From Bacteroides ndongoniae (GTDB lineage: Bacteria; Bacteroidota; Bacteroidia; Bacteroidales; Bacteroidaceae), in contig NZ_FNVV01000013.1 in NCBI RefSeq assembly GCF_900108345.1, positions 428,143 through 492,142 of the forward strand: a DNA stretch of 64,000 nucleotides, written 5' to 3'. Under the pieces are notes generated by a model. It worked only from the letters and a program-made list of their open reading frames with translations. It ran no database searches and was not told where the DNA came from. Positions 25,987 through 34,750 of the stretch are shown here, piece by piece. Position 1 is the first letter of the stretch; the number at the start of each line of letters is the position of its first letter. Both the position numbers and the translations under genes were made by a program.

Positions 25987-26120
25987 TCGTGCAGAATGCT
26001 TGTGTTGTACGGCGGGGGGGTAAAGTGGTATAAAACATCTCTCCAGACATTTGATTTCTTTTATCCGGAAATACCTTTCACGCTTTCACCGCCTTGCATT
26101 GGGGTGGCGTTCAGGCGAAT

Positions 26121-26145
26121 GTGGTGAAACATGAAGTTTCACCAC
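26121..26145. repeat. 10-base perfect hairpin GTGGTGAAAC/GTTTCACCAC
   Basis: Arms 26121-26130 and 26136-26145 enclose ATGAA. A related GGTGAAACTTCAC lies at 26222-26234, just past the stop of the propeller gene. There is no T-run, so a terminator role is unsure. Confidence 0.5.
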
Positions 26146-26259
26146 GGTGACGCAAATCCGCAAAAAAACGAAAGTTCTTCTTTTACCTTTCAACGCAATG
26201 CGCTTAGTATAAGTGATATAGGGTGAAACTTCACGGCTGTTTCGGCAGGTCCTGGCCTT

Positions 26260-27426
26260 TTACTTCCTTGGAAACTGGAACAGTAACAGGACCGGATTGT
26301 CTTCGTCTTTCAGTTCTTTGTACACGCGGGCAAATTGGTCTGCCAGTTCGTTATGAGGCAGAAGGTTTTGGGCAATCACATTCCGCATCAGTCCTTTGAA
26401 TAGGAAGGGCGGATAGGACTGGGCCAGCATGTCTGTCCCCTTGACGGCAAGATAATCGTTGCTTCCGCCGCCCATAAATTCCGTTACCCGTATAAAGCTG
26501 CATGGCTTCACGGTTCTTTCCTGTTTGTCTATTAAGAAAATCCACGGGTTGGTCTTGAAAATCAGGTAGTCTTCGTTTTCGACCATATCTTCAATGGTGT
26601 GGACGTATCCTTCCTTTGCGCAGAGTTGTGTAAACTCGAAAACATTCATCGGTTGTTCAAGCAGTTCCTTGGGCAGTGTCCTTTCACCGAAATCGATTGT
26701 GTACAGGGCTTTTACTTCTCCGTTGTCGGCTTTGTAAATGGTATAGTCAAAAGGCCAGGTGAACAGTACGCTGTGCCCTTCGGTGACCTGCCTGCCGGCG
26801 CTTACGCGATATATTGTTCCCTCTTCCTGAGCTTCTGCCCCCATGTATTTACCGTCGGGAAAAGGTATCTGCTTTTCCGTTCCGTTTTGCTCATCATACA
26901 CATTGAAAATACGTTTGCCCAAAGGGGCTGTACTATAATAGTAAGTATAGCGGTCGGTTGTGGCAAAGTTCCGGAAATAGTCGGAGACGTTCCGTTCTTT
27001 GACAAATTGTCCGTCGTAGGAATAATACATTATTTTATAAGGCCGGTTGCACAGGACGGCCAGAAGTCCGTTTTGTATGCTGATGTCACTCAGGGCAACA
27101 TATTCTTTCGGACCGTTGCCGATGTCATGAATGGCATTGATAAACTTCCCGTTTCCGTCGAAAATGAAGATTTTCTGTTGTCTGTTGTCCAGCAGAAACA
27201 GTGTGTCGCCAGCCATACAGATGGCATTGATACTCTGGACCAAAGAAGCGTCGGTCGTTTCAAGCGGCAAGATACGGGTTTGGGCAAAAAAGGCCGAATC
27301 AGTCAATTCTACTTTTTCTGTAGAGACTTTTAACGTTTCTTCTTTCTCAGATTGGTTGCTCTTGTTGGAGCTGCAACTTGCAAGCAGCGCACAGCAAGCA
27401 ATGAGTGTTAGTAGTTTCTTTTTCAT
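26260..27426 (-). CDS. 6-bladed beta-propeller lipoprotein
   Basis: This is an outer-membrane or periplasmic lipoprotein, 388 residues. The start at 27426 gives MKKKLLTL and a lipobox at Cys18 ('LLASCSS'); an upstream in-frame ATG at 27501 would add 25 residues before a normal signal. The body has repeating beta-propeller strands such as 'LFLLDNRQQKIFIFDGNGKF' and 'DISIQNGLLAVL', matching the Bacteroides 6-bladed beta-propeller family (BF2992-like). These proteins have no settled function. Upstream lies an unusual four-unit palindromic array (27615-27703). Confidence 0.8.
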   Translation of the reverse strand: MKKKLLTLIACCALLASCSSNKSNQSEKEETLKVSTEKVELTDSAFFAQTRILPLETTDASLVQSINAICMAGDTLFLLDNRQQKIFIFDGNGKFINAIHDIGNGPKEYVALSDISIQNGLLAVLCNRPYKIMYYSYDGQFVKERNVSDYFRNFATTDRYTYYYSTAPLGKRIFNVYDEQNGTEKQIPFPDGKYMGAEAQEEGTIYRVSAGRQVTEGHSVLFTWPFDYTIYKADNGEVKALYTIDFGERTLPKELLEQPMNVFEFTQLCAKEGYVHTIEDMVENEDYLIFKTNPWIFLIDKQERTVKPCSFIRVTEFMGGGSNDYLAVKGTDMLAQSYPPFLFKGLMRNVIAQNLLPHNELADQFARVYKELKDEDNPVLLLFQFPRK

Positions 27427-27614
27427 GGTTTTATTTTTTTGTTGCAAATATGAGTAAATAGCAAGAATTGAGCAACAAAACGAGCGTGCAAAAACGTGCA
27501 TTTTGTCTATTTAGGCAGAAACTGTTCTTGGGAAACTGTCTGTTGACATTGTTTGTAAGACTAAAATACGTATAGTTCAATTGGGTAAAGACATCTACTA
27601 ACTACTACGCTACG

Positions 27615-27703
27615 AGTGCAACAGTTACTGCACTTGTAGTGCAATAACTACTGCACTGTGAGTGCACAGCCTACTGCACTATCAGTGCAGTAACTGTTGC
27701 ACT
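27615..27703. repeat. Four tandem 20-base near-palindromes at exact 23-base period
   Basis: Units with arms AGTGCA...TGCACT begin at 27615, 27638, 27661 and 27684. Unit 1, AGTGCAACAGTTACTGCACT, is the exact reverse complement of unit 4. Three-base spacers are TGT, GTG and ATC. It lies upstream of the propeller lipoprotein and 30 bases after the helicase stop. It could be a multi-site operator, a terminator-like structure or a minisatellite. Confidence 0.9.
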
Positions 27704-27734
27704 GTTTTTACATAACTGTTGGCTGATTGGTACA

Positions 27735-29621
27735 CTATTGCTTGATGTACTCCAGCAGCTTCTTGTAGAACGCATGCCGGCTCAGTGTAGCGGCTTCGCC
27801 TAGGATGACCAACTTCATGCGGGCACGGGTCATGGCTACGTTCATGCGGCGCAGGTCGGAGAGGAAACCTATCTGACCTTCTTCGTTGGCACGGACCAGG
27901 CTGATGAAGATGACGTCGCGTTCCTGACCCTGAAAACCATCTACGGTGTTGATGCTCATCAGGTCGCGGTAGGGGCGGAAGACGGCACTGCCACGCAGCT
28001 TGCTGCGCAGGTATTGCACCTGTGCCTTGTAAGGCGATATGATGCCGAAGTCGATGCGCTCGTCCAGGATGCGCTGTCCGCCGATGCGGGCGATGTATTT
28101 CTCCAGCTCGCTGAGCAGCAGGTCGGCTTCCTGCCGGTTGATGCGGCCGAAACTTTCGCCTACGAACTCTTCCTTGAAGTCCATTTCCGAGGTGTCAATC
28201 CACGAGATGGGTGTGTCCCAGTCGAGGATGCTGCGGTGGCGTACGCTGGGGTCGGCCTGCAGTTGGCCGTCGTAGAACCAGTCGGACGAGAAGCGCATGA
28301 TGGCTTCGTTCATGCGGTATTGTGTGGTGAGCAGGGAGACCGTGTCGGGCTTGCGGGTAACGAGGGTTTCCATCAGCGTACGTTCCAGTCCGCCGCGTGC
28401 CGCTTCGTAACACTTGATGGTGGGCGGCAGTTGCTGGTGGTCGCCCGCCAGAATGACGCGGTCGGCCTTGCGGATGGCTATCCAGCAGGCGGCTTCGAGT
28501 GCTTGTGCTGCCTCGTCGATGAAGAGGGTGCCGAAGCGGCGGCCCGACAGCAAGCGGTGGTTGCTGCTGACCAGTGTGGAGGCAATGACGTGAGCCGAGT
28601 CGAAGAGGTCGGCATTGATCTGCACTTCCAAGGCTGTGGCGCGGTCTCGCAGGCGGGAGATGCGGCTGCGTATGCCTTCACGTTCTTCGTAGGTGCCACG
28701 GCGCGACTTGCCGTGCAGCTGGCGAAGTTCCTTGCGGATGCTCCACAGTTCGGGATATGAGGGGTGAGACTCGAAGCGACGCTCGTAGGTGAAGGACAGC
28801 ATCTTGTCGTTGACCCGTGTAGGGTTGCCGATGCGCAGTACGTTGACACCACGGTCCACCAGCTTTTCCGAAATCCAATCGACAGCCGTGTTGCTCTGAG
28901 CACACACCAGCACTTGCGGTTCGCGGTGCAGCGTTTCGTAAATGGCTTCGACCAGCGTAGTCGTCTTGCCCGTTCCGGGAGGGCCGTGGACGATGGCCAC
29001 ATCGCGGGTACACAATACCTTGTTGACGGCCGATTCCTGCGTGCGGTTCAGCCAAGGGAAGCGGACGGGATAGAGTTCGCGGAAGCCGGGCTTCAAAGTG
29101 CCCAGCAGTGTGTCGCGAAGTTCGGCCAAGCGGTTGCCTTTGGCCCGGAGGACATCGTTCAGTGCCTCGAACATGGTACGGTAGCTGGTTTCGTCGAAGT
29201 AGAGCTGCACGCCCAGGCGGTCGGCTCCCTGCACGTCGAGGATGGCACCCGCGCCGGGCATGACGACCACCATGCGTGTGTCGTCGGCATAGCTGACGGT
29301 GGCCTGGAAGTTGTAATAGTTGAGGCTGCCGTCCGCCGTCTGGCGGAAGAAGCAGACGGGGCGTCCGTACTCGAACGAGTGCTCGATGTCGGTATCTTCG
29401 GTGCGTGTCACTTCCAGCACCAGTTGGTTGAGCGAGTTGTAGTAGCTGCGTCCGGCCGTGGCGGGAAACCAGCACAGGCCACGCTTCACCTTGCGTGCTA
29501 CGCCCATGGTTTCGGTCTGGCGGCGGAACTCTTCCTTCTCGTATTCGTACTCCATGCGCAACAGCAATTGCTGACGCTGCAGGTGGAGGCTGGGGCTGTT
29601 TGTCTCTTTTTCCTGTTTCAT
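27735..29621 (-). CDS. SF1 helicase of the UPF1/IGHMBP2 type
   Basis: This is a cytoplasmic superfamily 1B-like ATP-dependent helicase, acting on DNA or RNA. Walker A is 'GPPGTGKTTT' near residues 212-221, motif II is 'FIDEAAQALEA', motif III 'LAGDHQQLPPT', and late motifs are 'TTQYRMNEAIMRF', 'SINTVDGFQGQERDVI' and 'RRMNVAMTRAR'. An N-terminal beta-barrel region (about 30-180) resembles domain 1B of SMUBP-2. The start at 29621 (MKQEK) is chosen because a -7 box lies at 29627-29634, inside the longer version starting at 29639. Its role, perhaps in repair or RNA turnover, is not known. Confidence 0.88.
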   Translation of the reverse strand: MKQEKETNSPSLHLQRQQLLLRMEYEYEKEEFRRQTETMGVARKVKRGLCWFPATAGRSYYNSLNQLVLEVTRTEDTDIEHSFEYGRPVCFFRQTADGSLNYYNFQATVSYADDTRMVVVMPGAGAILDVQGADRLGVQLYFDETSYRTMFEALNDVLRAKGNRLAELRDTLLGTLKPGFRELYPVRFPWLNRTQESAVNKVLCTRDVAIVHGPPGTGKTTTLVEAIYETLHREPQVLVCAQSNTAVDWISEKLVDRGVNVLRIGNPTRVNDKMLSFTYERRFESHPSYPELWSIRKELRQLHGKSRRGTYEEREGIRSRISRLRDRATALEVQINADLFDSAHVIASTLVSSNHRLLSGRRFGTLFIDEAAQALEAACWIAIRKADRVILAGDHQQLPPTIKCYEAARGGLERTLMETLVTRKPDTVSLLTTQYRMNEAIMRFSSDWFYDGQLQADPSVRHRSILDWDTPISWIDTSEMDFKEEFVGESFGRINRQEADLLLSELEKYIARIGGQRILDERIDFGIISPYKAQVQYLRSKLRGSAVFRPYRDLMSINTVDGFQGQERDVIFISLVRANEEGQIGFLSDLRRMNVAMTRARMKLVILGEAATLSRHAFYKKLLEYIKQ

Positions 29622-29626
29622 GAGTG

Positions 29627-29634
29627 CAAAGGTA
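29627..29634 (-). promoter_or_regulatory. -7 box of the helicase gene (near-leaderless)
   Basis: CAAAGGTA on the plus strand reads TACCTTTG on the minus strand, only five bases before the chosen ATG. The transcript would have almost no 5' leader. Confidence 0.45.
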
Positions 29635-29715
29635 GTCATTCTTTATTTTAATTCGGATAAAACTTATTCCATTGTTTTAGTTTTCACTATATTTGTACGC
29701 ATAAATGAGACAGTT

Positions 29716-30486
29716 ATGGATGTAGAAAAGTTTCACTTGTTTCTGATAGTGATGAGTGTCGTGGCACTGTTTGTGTTTGTGGCACTCTATTTTGTAAAGG
29801 CCGGTTACGGTATGTTCCGCACCTCGTCGTGGGGACTGTCCATCAACAACAAGCTGGCCTGGATGCTGATGGAGGCGCCTGTGTTTGTCGTGATGTTCTG
29901 GCTGTGGGGGCGTAGTGGCATGGGCTTTTCCATGCCGGTATATGTGTTTTTCCTGTTGTTTCAGCTTCACTATCTTCAGCGTTCGTTCATTTTCCCTTTC
30001 CTGATGAAAGGAAAAAGCCGCATGCCACTGGCCATTATGGTGATGGGCATTGTGTTCAATGTGCTGAACGGAATGATGCAGGCCGGCGGGTTGTTCTATT
30101 TTGCACCGGAAGGGCTCTATGACGGCGGTATGGATTACTTCCTGAAACCTCATGCCGTGGCAGGATTGTTGCTGTTCGTAGTGGGCATGGGCATCAACCT
30201 GCATTCCGATCATGTCATCCGTCATCTGCGCCGTCCGGGCGATACGAAGCATTATCTGCCTGCCCGTGGCCTGTACCGTTATGTCACTTCGGCCAACTAT
30301 TTCGGCGAACTGGTGGAGTGGACGGGCTTTGCCATACTGACCGCGTCGCCGGCAGCCTGGGTGTTTGTCTGGTGGACGTTTGCCAACCTGGTGCCCCGTG
30401 CCGATGCCATCCACAAACGTTATCGTGAGGAGTTTGGCGATGAGGCGGTAGGAGGGCGGAAGAGGGTGATACCTTTTATATATTAA
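29716..30486 (+). CDS. 3-oxo-5-alpha-steroid 4-dehydrogenase (steroid 5-alpha-reductase family)
   Basis: This is an integral membrane NADPH-dependent reductase that saturates the C4-C5 double bond of 3-oxo-delta4 steroids. The start at 29716 (MDVEKF) follows a TATATTTG box at 29688-29695; the longer frame from 29620 overlaps the helicase promoter. The 256 residues contain about six hydrophobic segments. The C-terminal half has the family signature: 'GMGINLHSDHVIRHLR', 'GLYRYVTSANYFGELVEW', 'AWVFVWWTFANLVPRA' and 'HKRYREEFGDE'. It is followed by an old yellow enzyme and a short-chain dehydrogenase on the same strand, matching bile acid/steroid clusters of gut Bacteroidetes. Confidence 0.88.
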   Translation: MDVEKFHLFLIVMSVVALFVFVALYFVKAGYGMFRTSSWGLSINNKLAWMLMEAPVFVVMFWLWGRSGMGFSMPVYVFFLLFQLHYLQRSFIFPFLMKGKSRMPLAIMVMGIVFNVLNGMMQAGGLFYFAPEGLYDGGMDYFLKPHAVAGLLLFVVGMGINLHSDHVIRHLRRPGDTKHYLPARGLYRYVTSANYFGELVEWTGFAILTASPAAWVFVWWTFANLVPRADAIHKRYREEFGDEAVGGRKRVIPFIY

Positions 30487-30561
30487 CTCTGGTCTGCATC
30501 CGCTCGTATTGTCCGCGATTGGAAAATATGTTATATCTGAATCTTAAAGAAACATAGATAA

Positions 30562-31785
30562 ATGAACTCTAAACTGTTTACCCCTGTAACCATAGGTCCG
30601 CTGACGCTGCGTAACCGTACTATCCGCTCGGCGGCCTTCGAGAGTATGTGTCCGGGCAACAAGCCTTCGGAACAGCTACTCGACTATCATCGCTCCGTAG
30701 CCGCGGGTGGTGTGGGTATGACGACAGTGGCTTATGCTGCCGTTACCCGTAGCGGCCTTTCCTTCGACCGTCAGTTGTGGATGCGTCCGGAGATTGTGCC
30801 TGGCTTGCGCCGTCTGACCGATGCCGTTCATGCCGAAGGTGCTGCGGCCAGCATCCAGTTAGGACATTGCGGCAACATGTCACACAAAAGCATCTGTGGC
30901 TGTATGCCCGTAGGAGCCAGTAGCGGCTTCAACCTTTATTCGCCTACGTTTGTCCGTGGCCTGCGTGCCGACGAACTTCCGGAAATGGCTCGTGCTTACG
31001 GCCATGCAGTGAATCTGGCGCGTGAGTCGGGCTTCGATGCTGTGGAGGTTCACGCCGGGCATGGCTATCTTATCAGTCAGTTCCTTTCGCCTTCTACCAA
31101 TCATCGCAAAGATGAATTCGGCGGTTCGTTGGAAAACCGCATGCGCTTCATGGACATGGTGATGGACGAGGTAATGAAGGCAGCCGGCAACGACATGGCC
31201 GTATTGGTGAAGATGAATATGCGCGACGGCTTCCGTGGAGGTATGGAGCTGGACGAGTCGTTGCAGGTGGCGCAGCGGTTGCAGCAAAGCGGTGCCCATG
31301 CGCTGGTGTTGAGCGGTGGCTTTGTGAGCAAGGCACCTATGTACGTGATGCGCGGCGAGATGCCCATCCGTACCATGACCCACTATATGGATTGCTGGTG
31401 GCTGAAGTACGGAGTACGTATGGTAGGCAAATGGATGATTCCTACCGTGCCTTTCAAGGAGGGGTATTTCCTGGAAGATGCCTTGAAGTTCCGCAAGGCG
31501 CTCACCATGCCTTTGGTCTATGTAGGCGGACTGGTGGCCCGGCAGAAGATTGACGAAGTGCTGGATTGCGGTTTCGAGGCTGTGCAAATGGGTCGCGCAC
31601 TACTTAACGAACCGGGCTTTGTGAATCGTATGAAGGCGGAAGAGAATGCACGCTGCTCGTGTCGGCACAGCAACTACTGCATTGCCCGTATGTACAGCAT
31701 CGACATGGCATGCCATCAACGGTTGAAGGAAGAGTTGCCGCCTTGCCTGAAGAAAGAGATTGAACGCATCGAAAGCAGGGGGTAG
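30562..31785 (+). CDS. Old yellow enzyme-family flavin oxidoreductase (possible steroid 5-beta-reductase)
   Basis: This is an FMN-dependent NAD(P)H oxidoreductase with a TIM barrel, 407 residues. It shows 'LFTPVTIGPLTLRNRTIRSA', 'GHCGNMSHKS', 'VEVHAGHGYLISQFLSPSTN' and 'RKDEFGGSLENRMRF', all classic for the family. Four cysteines near the C-terminus (365, 367, 373, 384) might bind an Fe-S cluster but do not follow the usual spacing. Related enzymes (BaiCD/BaiH, Bacteroidetes 5BR) reduce delta4-3-oxo bile acids. Its place between a 5-alpha-reductase (75 bases before) and a dehydrogenase (four bases after) supports a steroid substrate. Confidence 0.85.
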   Translation: MNSKLFTPVTIGPLTLRNRTIRSAAFESMCPGNKPSEQLLDYHRSVAAGGVGMTTVAYAAVTRSGLSFDRQLWMRPEIVPGLRRLTDAVHAEGAAASIQLGHCGNMSHKSICGCMPVGASSGFNLYSPTFVRGLRADELPEMARAYGHAVNLARESGFDAVEVHAGHGYLISQFLSPSTNHRKDEFGGSLENRMRFMDMVMDEVMKAAGNDMAVLVKMNMRDGFRGGMELDESLQVAQRLQQSGAHALVLSGGFVSKAPMYVMRGEMPIRTMTHYMDCWWLKYGVRMVGKWMIPTVPFKEGYFLEDALKFRKALTMPLVYVGGLVARQKIDEVLDCGFEAVQMGRALLNEPGFVNRMKAEENARCSCRHSNYCIARMYSIDMACHQRLKEELPPCLKKEIERIESRG

Positions 31786-31789
31786 GCGT

Positions 31790-32638
31790 ATGGATAAGAA
31801 GAAACTGGCTGTAATAACAGGAGCGGACGGCGGCATGGGGACTGAGATCACTCGTGCCGTAGCCCGTGCGGGCTATCGGGTAGTGATGGCCTGCTACAAT
31901 CCGGCTAAAGCCGAAGTGCGGCGCAGAATGCTGGTTGAGGAAACAGGCAATGCCGACATTGAAGTGCGGGGCATCGACCTGGCTTCGCTGGAGTCGGTAG
32001 CTGCGTTTGCCAACCGCCTGCTGGAGCAAGGAGAAAGAATCTCACTGTTGATGAACAATGCCGGAACGATGGAAACCGGCCTGCACATTACAAACGACGG
32101 ACTGGAGCGTACGGTCAGCGTCAATTACGTGGGACCTTATCTTCTGACGCGCAAGCTGTTGCCGCTGATGGGTGAGGGGAGCCGGGTGGTGAATATGGTG
32201 TCGTGTACGTATGCCATCGGGAAACTTGATTTTCCCGACTTCTTTCTGCGGGGCAAGAAAGGAGCTTTCTGGCGTATTCCTATCTATAGTAATACCAAAT
32301 TGGCGCTGACGCTGTTTACCATCGACTTGGCACGCAGGGTTAAGGAGCGTGGCATTGTGGTAAATGCTGCCGATCCGGGTATTGTTTCGACAGATATTAT
32401 TACGATGCACATGTGGTTCGATCCGCTGACAGATATTCTGTTTCGTCCGTTTATCCGTACGCCCCGTAAGGGAGCGGCTACAGCTATCAGTCTGCTGTTG
32501 GACGAGGAAGCCGGACAACGGACTGGTACACTGAATGTAAGTTGTCGCCCGAAGCATTTGTCAGATAAATATTTGCACCACTGGCAAATGGGAGAACTGT
32601 GGAACCGTACGGAAATTGTTGTAGAGAAGTGGCTATAA
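31790..32638 (+). CDS. Short-chain dehydrogenase/reductase (possible hydroxysteroid dehydrogenase)
   Basis: This is an NAD(P)-dependent SDR, 282 residues, cytoplasmic. The cofactor motif TGADGGMG is near residues 9-16, 'MNNAGTME' near 87-94, and the catalytic Tyr166-x3-Lys170 in 'IYSNTKLALTLF'. The start at 31790 leaves a four-base gap from the preceding gene, so the two are co-transcribed; an upstream ATG at 31760 would overlap it. In comparable Bacteroidetes clusters the third enzyme is a 3-beta-hydroxysteroid dehydrogenase. The sequence is closer to retinol-dehydrogenase-like SDRs in style, so substrate specificity is an inference from context. Confidence 0.82.
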   Translation: MDKKKLAVITGADGGMGTEITRAVARAGYRVVMACYNPAKAEVRRRMLVEETGNADIEVRGIDLASLESVAAFANRLLEQGERISLLMNNAGTMETGLHITNDGLERTVSVNYVGPYLLTRKLLPLMGEGSRVVNMVSCTYAIGKLDFPDFFLRGKKGAFWRIPIYSNTKLALTLFTIDLARRVKERGIVVNAADPGIVSTDIITMHMWFDPLTDILFRPFIRTPRKGAATAISLLLDEEAGQRTGTLNVSCRPKHLSDKYLHHWQMGELWNRTEIVVEKWL

Positions 32639-32682
32639 TAAGTAAGCTGCGGCATAGAAGATGTCGATAGCTGGCAAAAAAA

Positions 32683-32726
32683 GTGTGTGCCAAATGAAGA
32701 AAGAGGCTCCTTCATTTGACACACAT
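32683..32726. terminator. Bidirectional hairpin between the SDR gene and pfkA
   Basis: GTGTGTGCCAAATGAAG (32683-32699) pairs with CTTCATTTGACACACAT (32710-32726), one mismatch and one G-T pair. It lies between convergent genes. A second small hairpin, ACCGGC-TAT-GCCGGT, follows near 32744-32758. Confidence 0.7.
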
Positions 32727-32773
32727 GTACTTTTATATGATAGACCGGCTATGCCGGTTGGTAATCTTGTGTA

Positions 32774-33754
32774 TCAGATAGAAAGTTCGCGTAAAACGTT
32801 CACCAATTCCTTTTGGATAGGTTTGTCGTTCTTGATGGCTTTGGTGAAGGGGACATAAACCACTTCGTCGTGCTCGATACCTATCATGACGTTCCGCTGG
32901 CCTTCCATGATGGCATCGATGGCTGCTGCACCCAGGCGGCTGGCCAGGATACGGTCGTGTGCCGTTGGACTACCACCGCGTTGCAAGTGGCCGAGGATGG
33001 TAACGCGTACGTCGTATTGCGGATATTCGTTTTTCACACGTTCGGCATAGTGCATAGCTCCTCCGGTCAGTTCGCTTTCGGCTACCAGCACGATACTGCT
33101 GTTCTTTGATTTGCGGAAACCGTTCTTGATGAATTCTTCCAATTGGTCCACTTCTGTGCTGAATTCCGGGATAATGGCAGCTTCGGCTCCTGAAGCGATA
33201 GCGCCGTTCAGTGCCAGGAAGCCTGCATCACGTCCCATGACTTCGACGAAGAACAGACGTTCGTGTGAGGTCGCTGTATCACGGATTTTGTCGACAGCAT
33301 CCAGAATAGTGTTCAGGGCGGTGTCATATCCGATGGTAGTATCTGTACCATAAAGGTCGTTATCGATGGTACCCGGCAGTCCGATACACGGAACGTCGAA
33401 TTCCTGAGCGAAGATACGTGCACCGGTCAGCGAACCATCACCGCCGATGATGACGAGTGCATCGATGCCTTCTTTCTTCATGTTGTCGTAAGCCAGCTGA
33501 CGGCCTTCGGGAGTAGTGAATTCCTTACAACGTGCCGTTTTCAGGATGGTTCCTCCCAACTGGATGATGTTGCTGACATTCTGGCTTCTGAATTCCTTAA
33601 TCTCGCCGGTCACCAGTCCTTTGTAACCTCTATATATACCTTTTACTTGAAGTCCGTTGTAGATGGCTGCACGTGTCACAGCACGGATGGCTGCGTTCAT
33701 TCCCGGAGCATCTCCTCCGGAAGTCAAGATTCCGATGCACTTAATTGTTCCCAT
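32774..33754 (-). CDS. pfkA: ATP-dependent 6-phosphofructokinase
   Basis: PfkA phosphorylates fructose 6-phosphate to fructose 1,6-bisphosphate in glycolysis. The protein begins '[20 protein letters not shown]' and has '[11 protein letters not shown]' near 100-110 and the catalytic '[14 protein letters not shown]' near 125-138. The Gly in GGDGS marks an ATP rather than a pyrophosphate enzyme. '[15 protein letters not shown]' and the C-terminal '[15 protein letters not shown]' are typical. At 326 residues it is full length. It has its own -7 box at 33786-33793. Confidence 0.96.
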   Translation of the reverse strand: MGTIKCIGILTSGGDAPGMNAAIRAVTRAAIYNGLQVKGIYRGYKGLVTGEIKEFRSQNVSNIIQLGGTILKTARCKEFTTPEGRQLAYDNMKKEGIDALVIIGGDGSLTGARIFAQEFDVPCIGLPGTIDNDLYGTDTTIGYDTALNTILDAVDKIRDTATSHERLFFVEVMGRDAGFLALNGAIASGAEAAIIPEFSTEVDQLEEFIKNGFRKSKNSSIVLVAESELTGGAMHYAERVKNEYPQYDVRVTILGHLQRGGSPTAHDRILASRLGAAAIDAIMEGQRNVMIGIEHDEVVYVPFTKAIKNDKPIQKELVNVLRELSI

Positions 33755-33785
33755 AACAATCTTTTTTTAAGTTAATAATTCGCCA

Positions 33786-33793
33786 CAAAGATA
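33786..33793 (-). promoter_or_regulatory. -7 box for pfkA
   Basis: CAAAGATA on the plus strand reads TATCTTTG on the minus strand, 31 bases before the pfkA ATG. Confidence 0.55.
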
Positions 33794-33850
33794 CGAAAAA
33801 CCCAAGGGCGTGACTGATAATTTACGTTAATTTCTAATTCCTGAAAAGGA

Positions 33851-34726
33851 CTATTTCTGGCTTGTTAGTCTTTCTTTTATGGCATCCGATATTTCTTCCA
33901 TCAGCCATTTGGGAGTAGAAGTCGCTCCACATATACCGATGGAGGAGGCGCCTGTGAGCAGATTGTTGTCTATCTCAGCCGCGTTGTCTATCAGATGTGA
34001 ATTTGGGTTGACTTTCTGGCATTCGGCAAAGAGCATTTTCCCGTTCGAACTTTTCTTGCCGCTGACGAAAAATATCAGATCGTGCGAAGAGGCAAATTTC
34101 CGGATGTTGGGGATGCGGTTGGCTACCTGGCGGCAGATTGTATCGTAGTATTCGAAAGAAACACCGGGGGAGATGTGTACCTTGATATATTCTACAATAC
34201 GTCGGAATTCATCGAGCGATTTGGTCGTTTGCGAATAAAGCCGGATGTCTTTGGTGAGATCCAGTCGCTGAGCCTCTTCCAGTTTTTCAATGACGATGGC
34301 TTTTCCGTTGGTCTGCCCAACAAGTCCAAGCACTTCGGCATGTCCGTTCTTGCCGTAGATGACGATTTGTTTGTCACTGCTTTCCTCTGCCATGAATTCC
34401 TGCTTGATTCTTTTCTGCAGCTGGAGGACTACGGGGCAGGTTGCATCAATGATTTCGATATTGTTGCGTCTGGCTATTTCGTATGTCTCGGGTGGCTCAC
34501 CGTGGGCACGAAGCAGTACTTTGGCATTTTTCAGTTGTCTGAATTCCTCGTGGTTGATGGTTGTCAGTCCCATGTTTTCCAGCCGTTCTACTTCGCGGCT
34601 GTTGTGTACGATGTCGCCCAGGCAATAAAGAGTTCCTCCATTGGCCAGTTCTTCTTCGGCTTTGCGGATGGCGGTTACTACTCCGAAGCAGAATCCGGAT
34701 CCTTCATCTATTTCTACTTTCACCAT
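33851..34726 (-). CDS. ispH: 4-hydroxy-3-methylbut-2-enyl diphosphate reductase
   Basis: IspH (LytB) makes isopentenyl and dimethylallyl diphosphate in the last step of the MEP isoprenoid pathway, using a 4Fe-4S cluster. Cluster cysteines are Cys13 ('SGFCFGV'), Cys97 ('IDATCPVV') and Cys266 ('IGICGATSTPKWLMEE'). The 'RAHGEPPE' His and the 'QTTKS' region are present. The length of 291 residues is normal. It follows cmk after 24 bases, so they form one operon. The prenyl synthase at 36486 uses its product. Confidence 0.96.
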   Translation of the reverse strand: MVKVEIDEGSGFCFGVVTAIRKAEEELANGGTLYCLGDIVHNSREVERLENMGLTTINHEEFRQLKNAKVLLRAHGEPPETYEIARRNNIEIIDATCPVVLQLQKRIKQEFMAEESSDKQIVIYGKNGHAEVLGLVGQTNGKAIVIEKLEEAQRLDLTKDIRLYSQTTKSLDEFRRIVEYIKVHISPGVSFEYYDTICRQVANRIPNIRKFASSHDLIFFVSGKKSSNGKMLFAECQKVNPNSHLIDNAAEIDNNLLTGASSIGICGATSTPKWLMEEISDAIKERLTSQK

Positions 34727-34750
34727 ATCTTTGTCCTCCTGTCTGCCTGT

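Noticed and set aside
27615..27703. Four-unit array as a CRISPR
   Set aside because: Spacers are only three bases and units are palindromic and diverged in the core; no cas genes nearby.
24880..27734. Mobile element carrying the DUF3990 module
   Set aside because: No integrase, transposase, tRNA attachment site or clear flanking direct repeats were seen around it.
28764..29651. 295-residue ORF opposite the helicase gene
   Set aside because: His/Gly/Val-rich shadow caused by the codon use of the real minus-strand gene.
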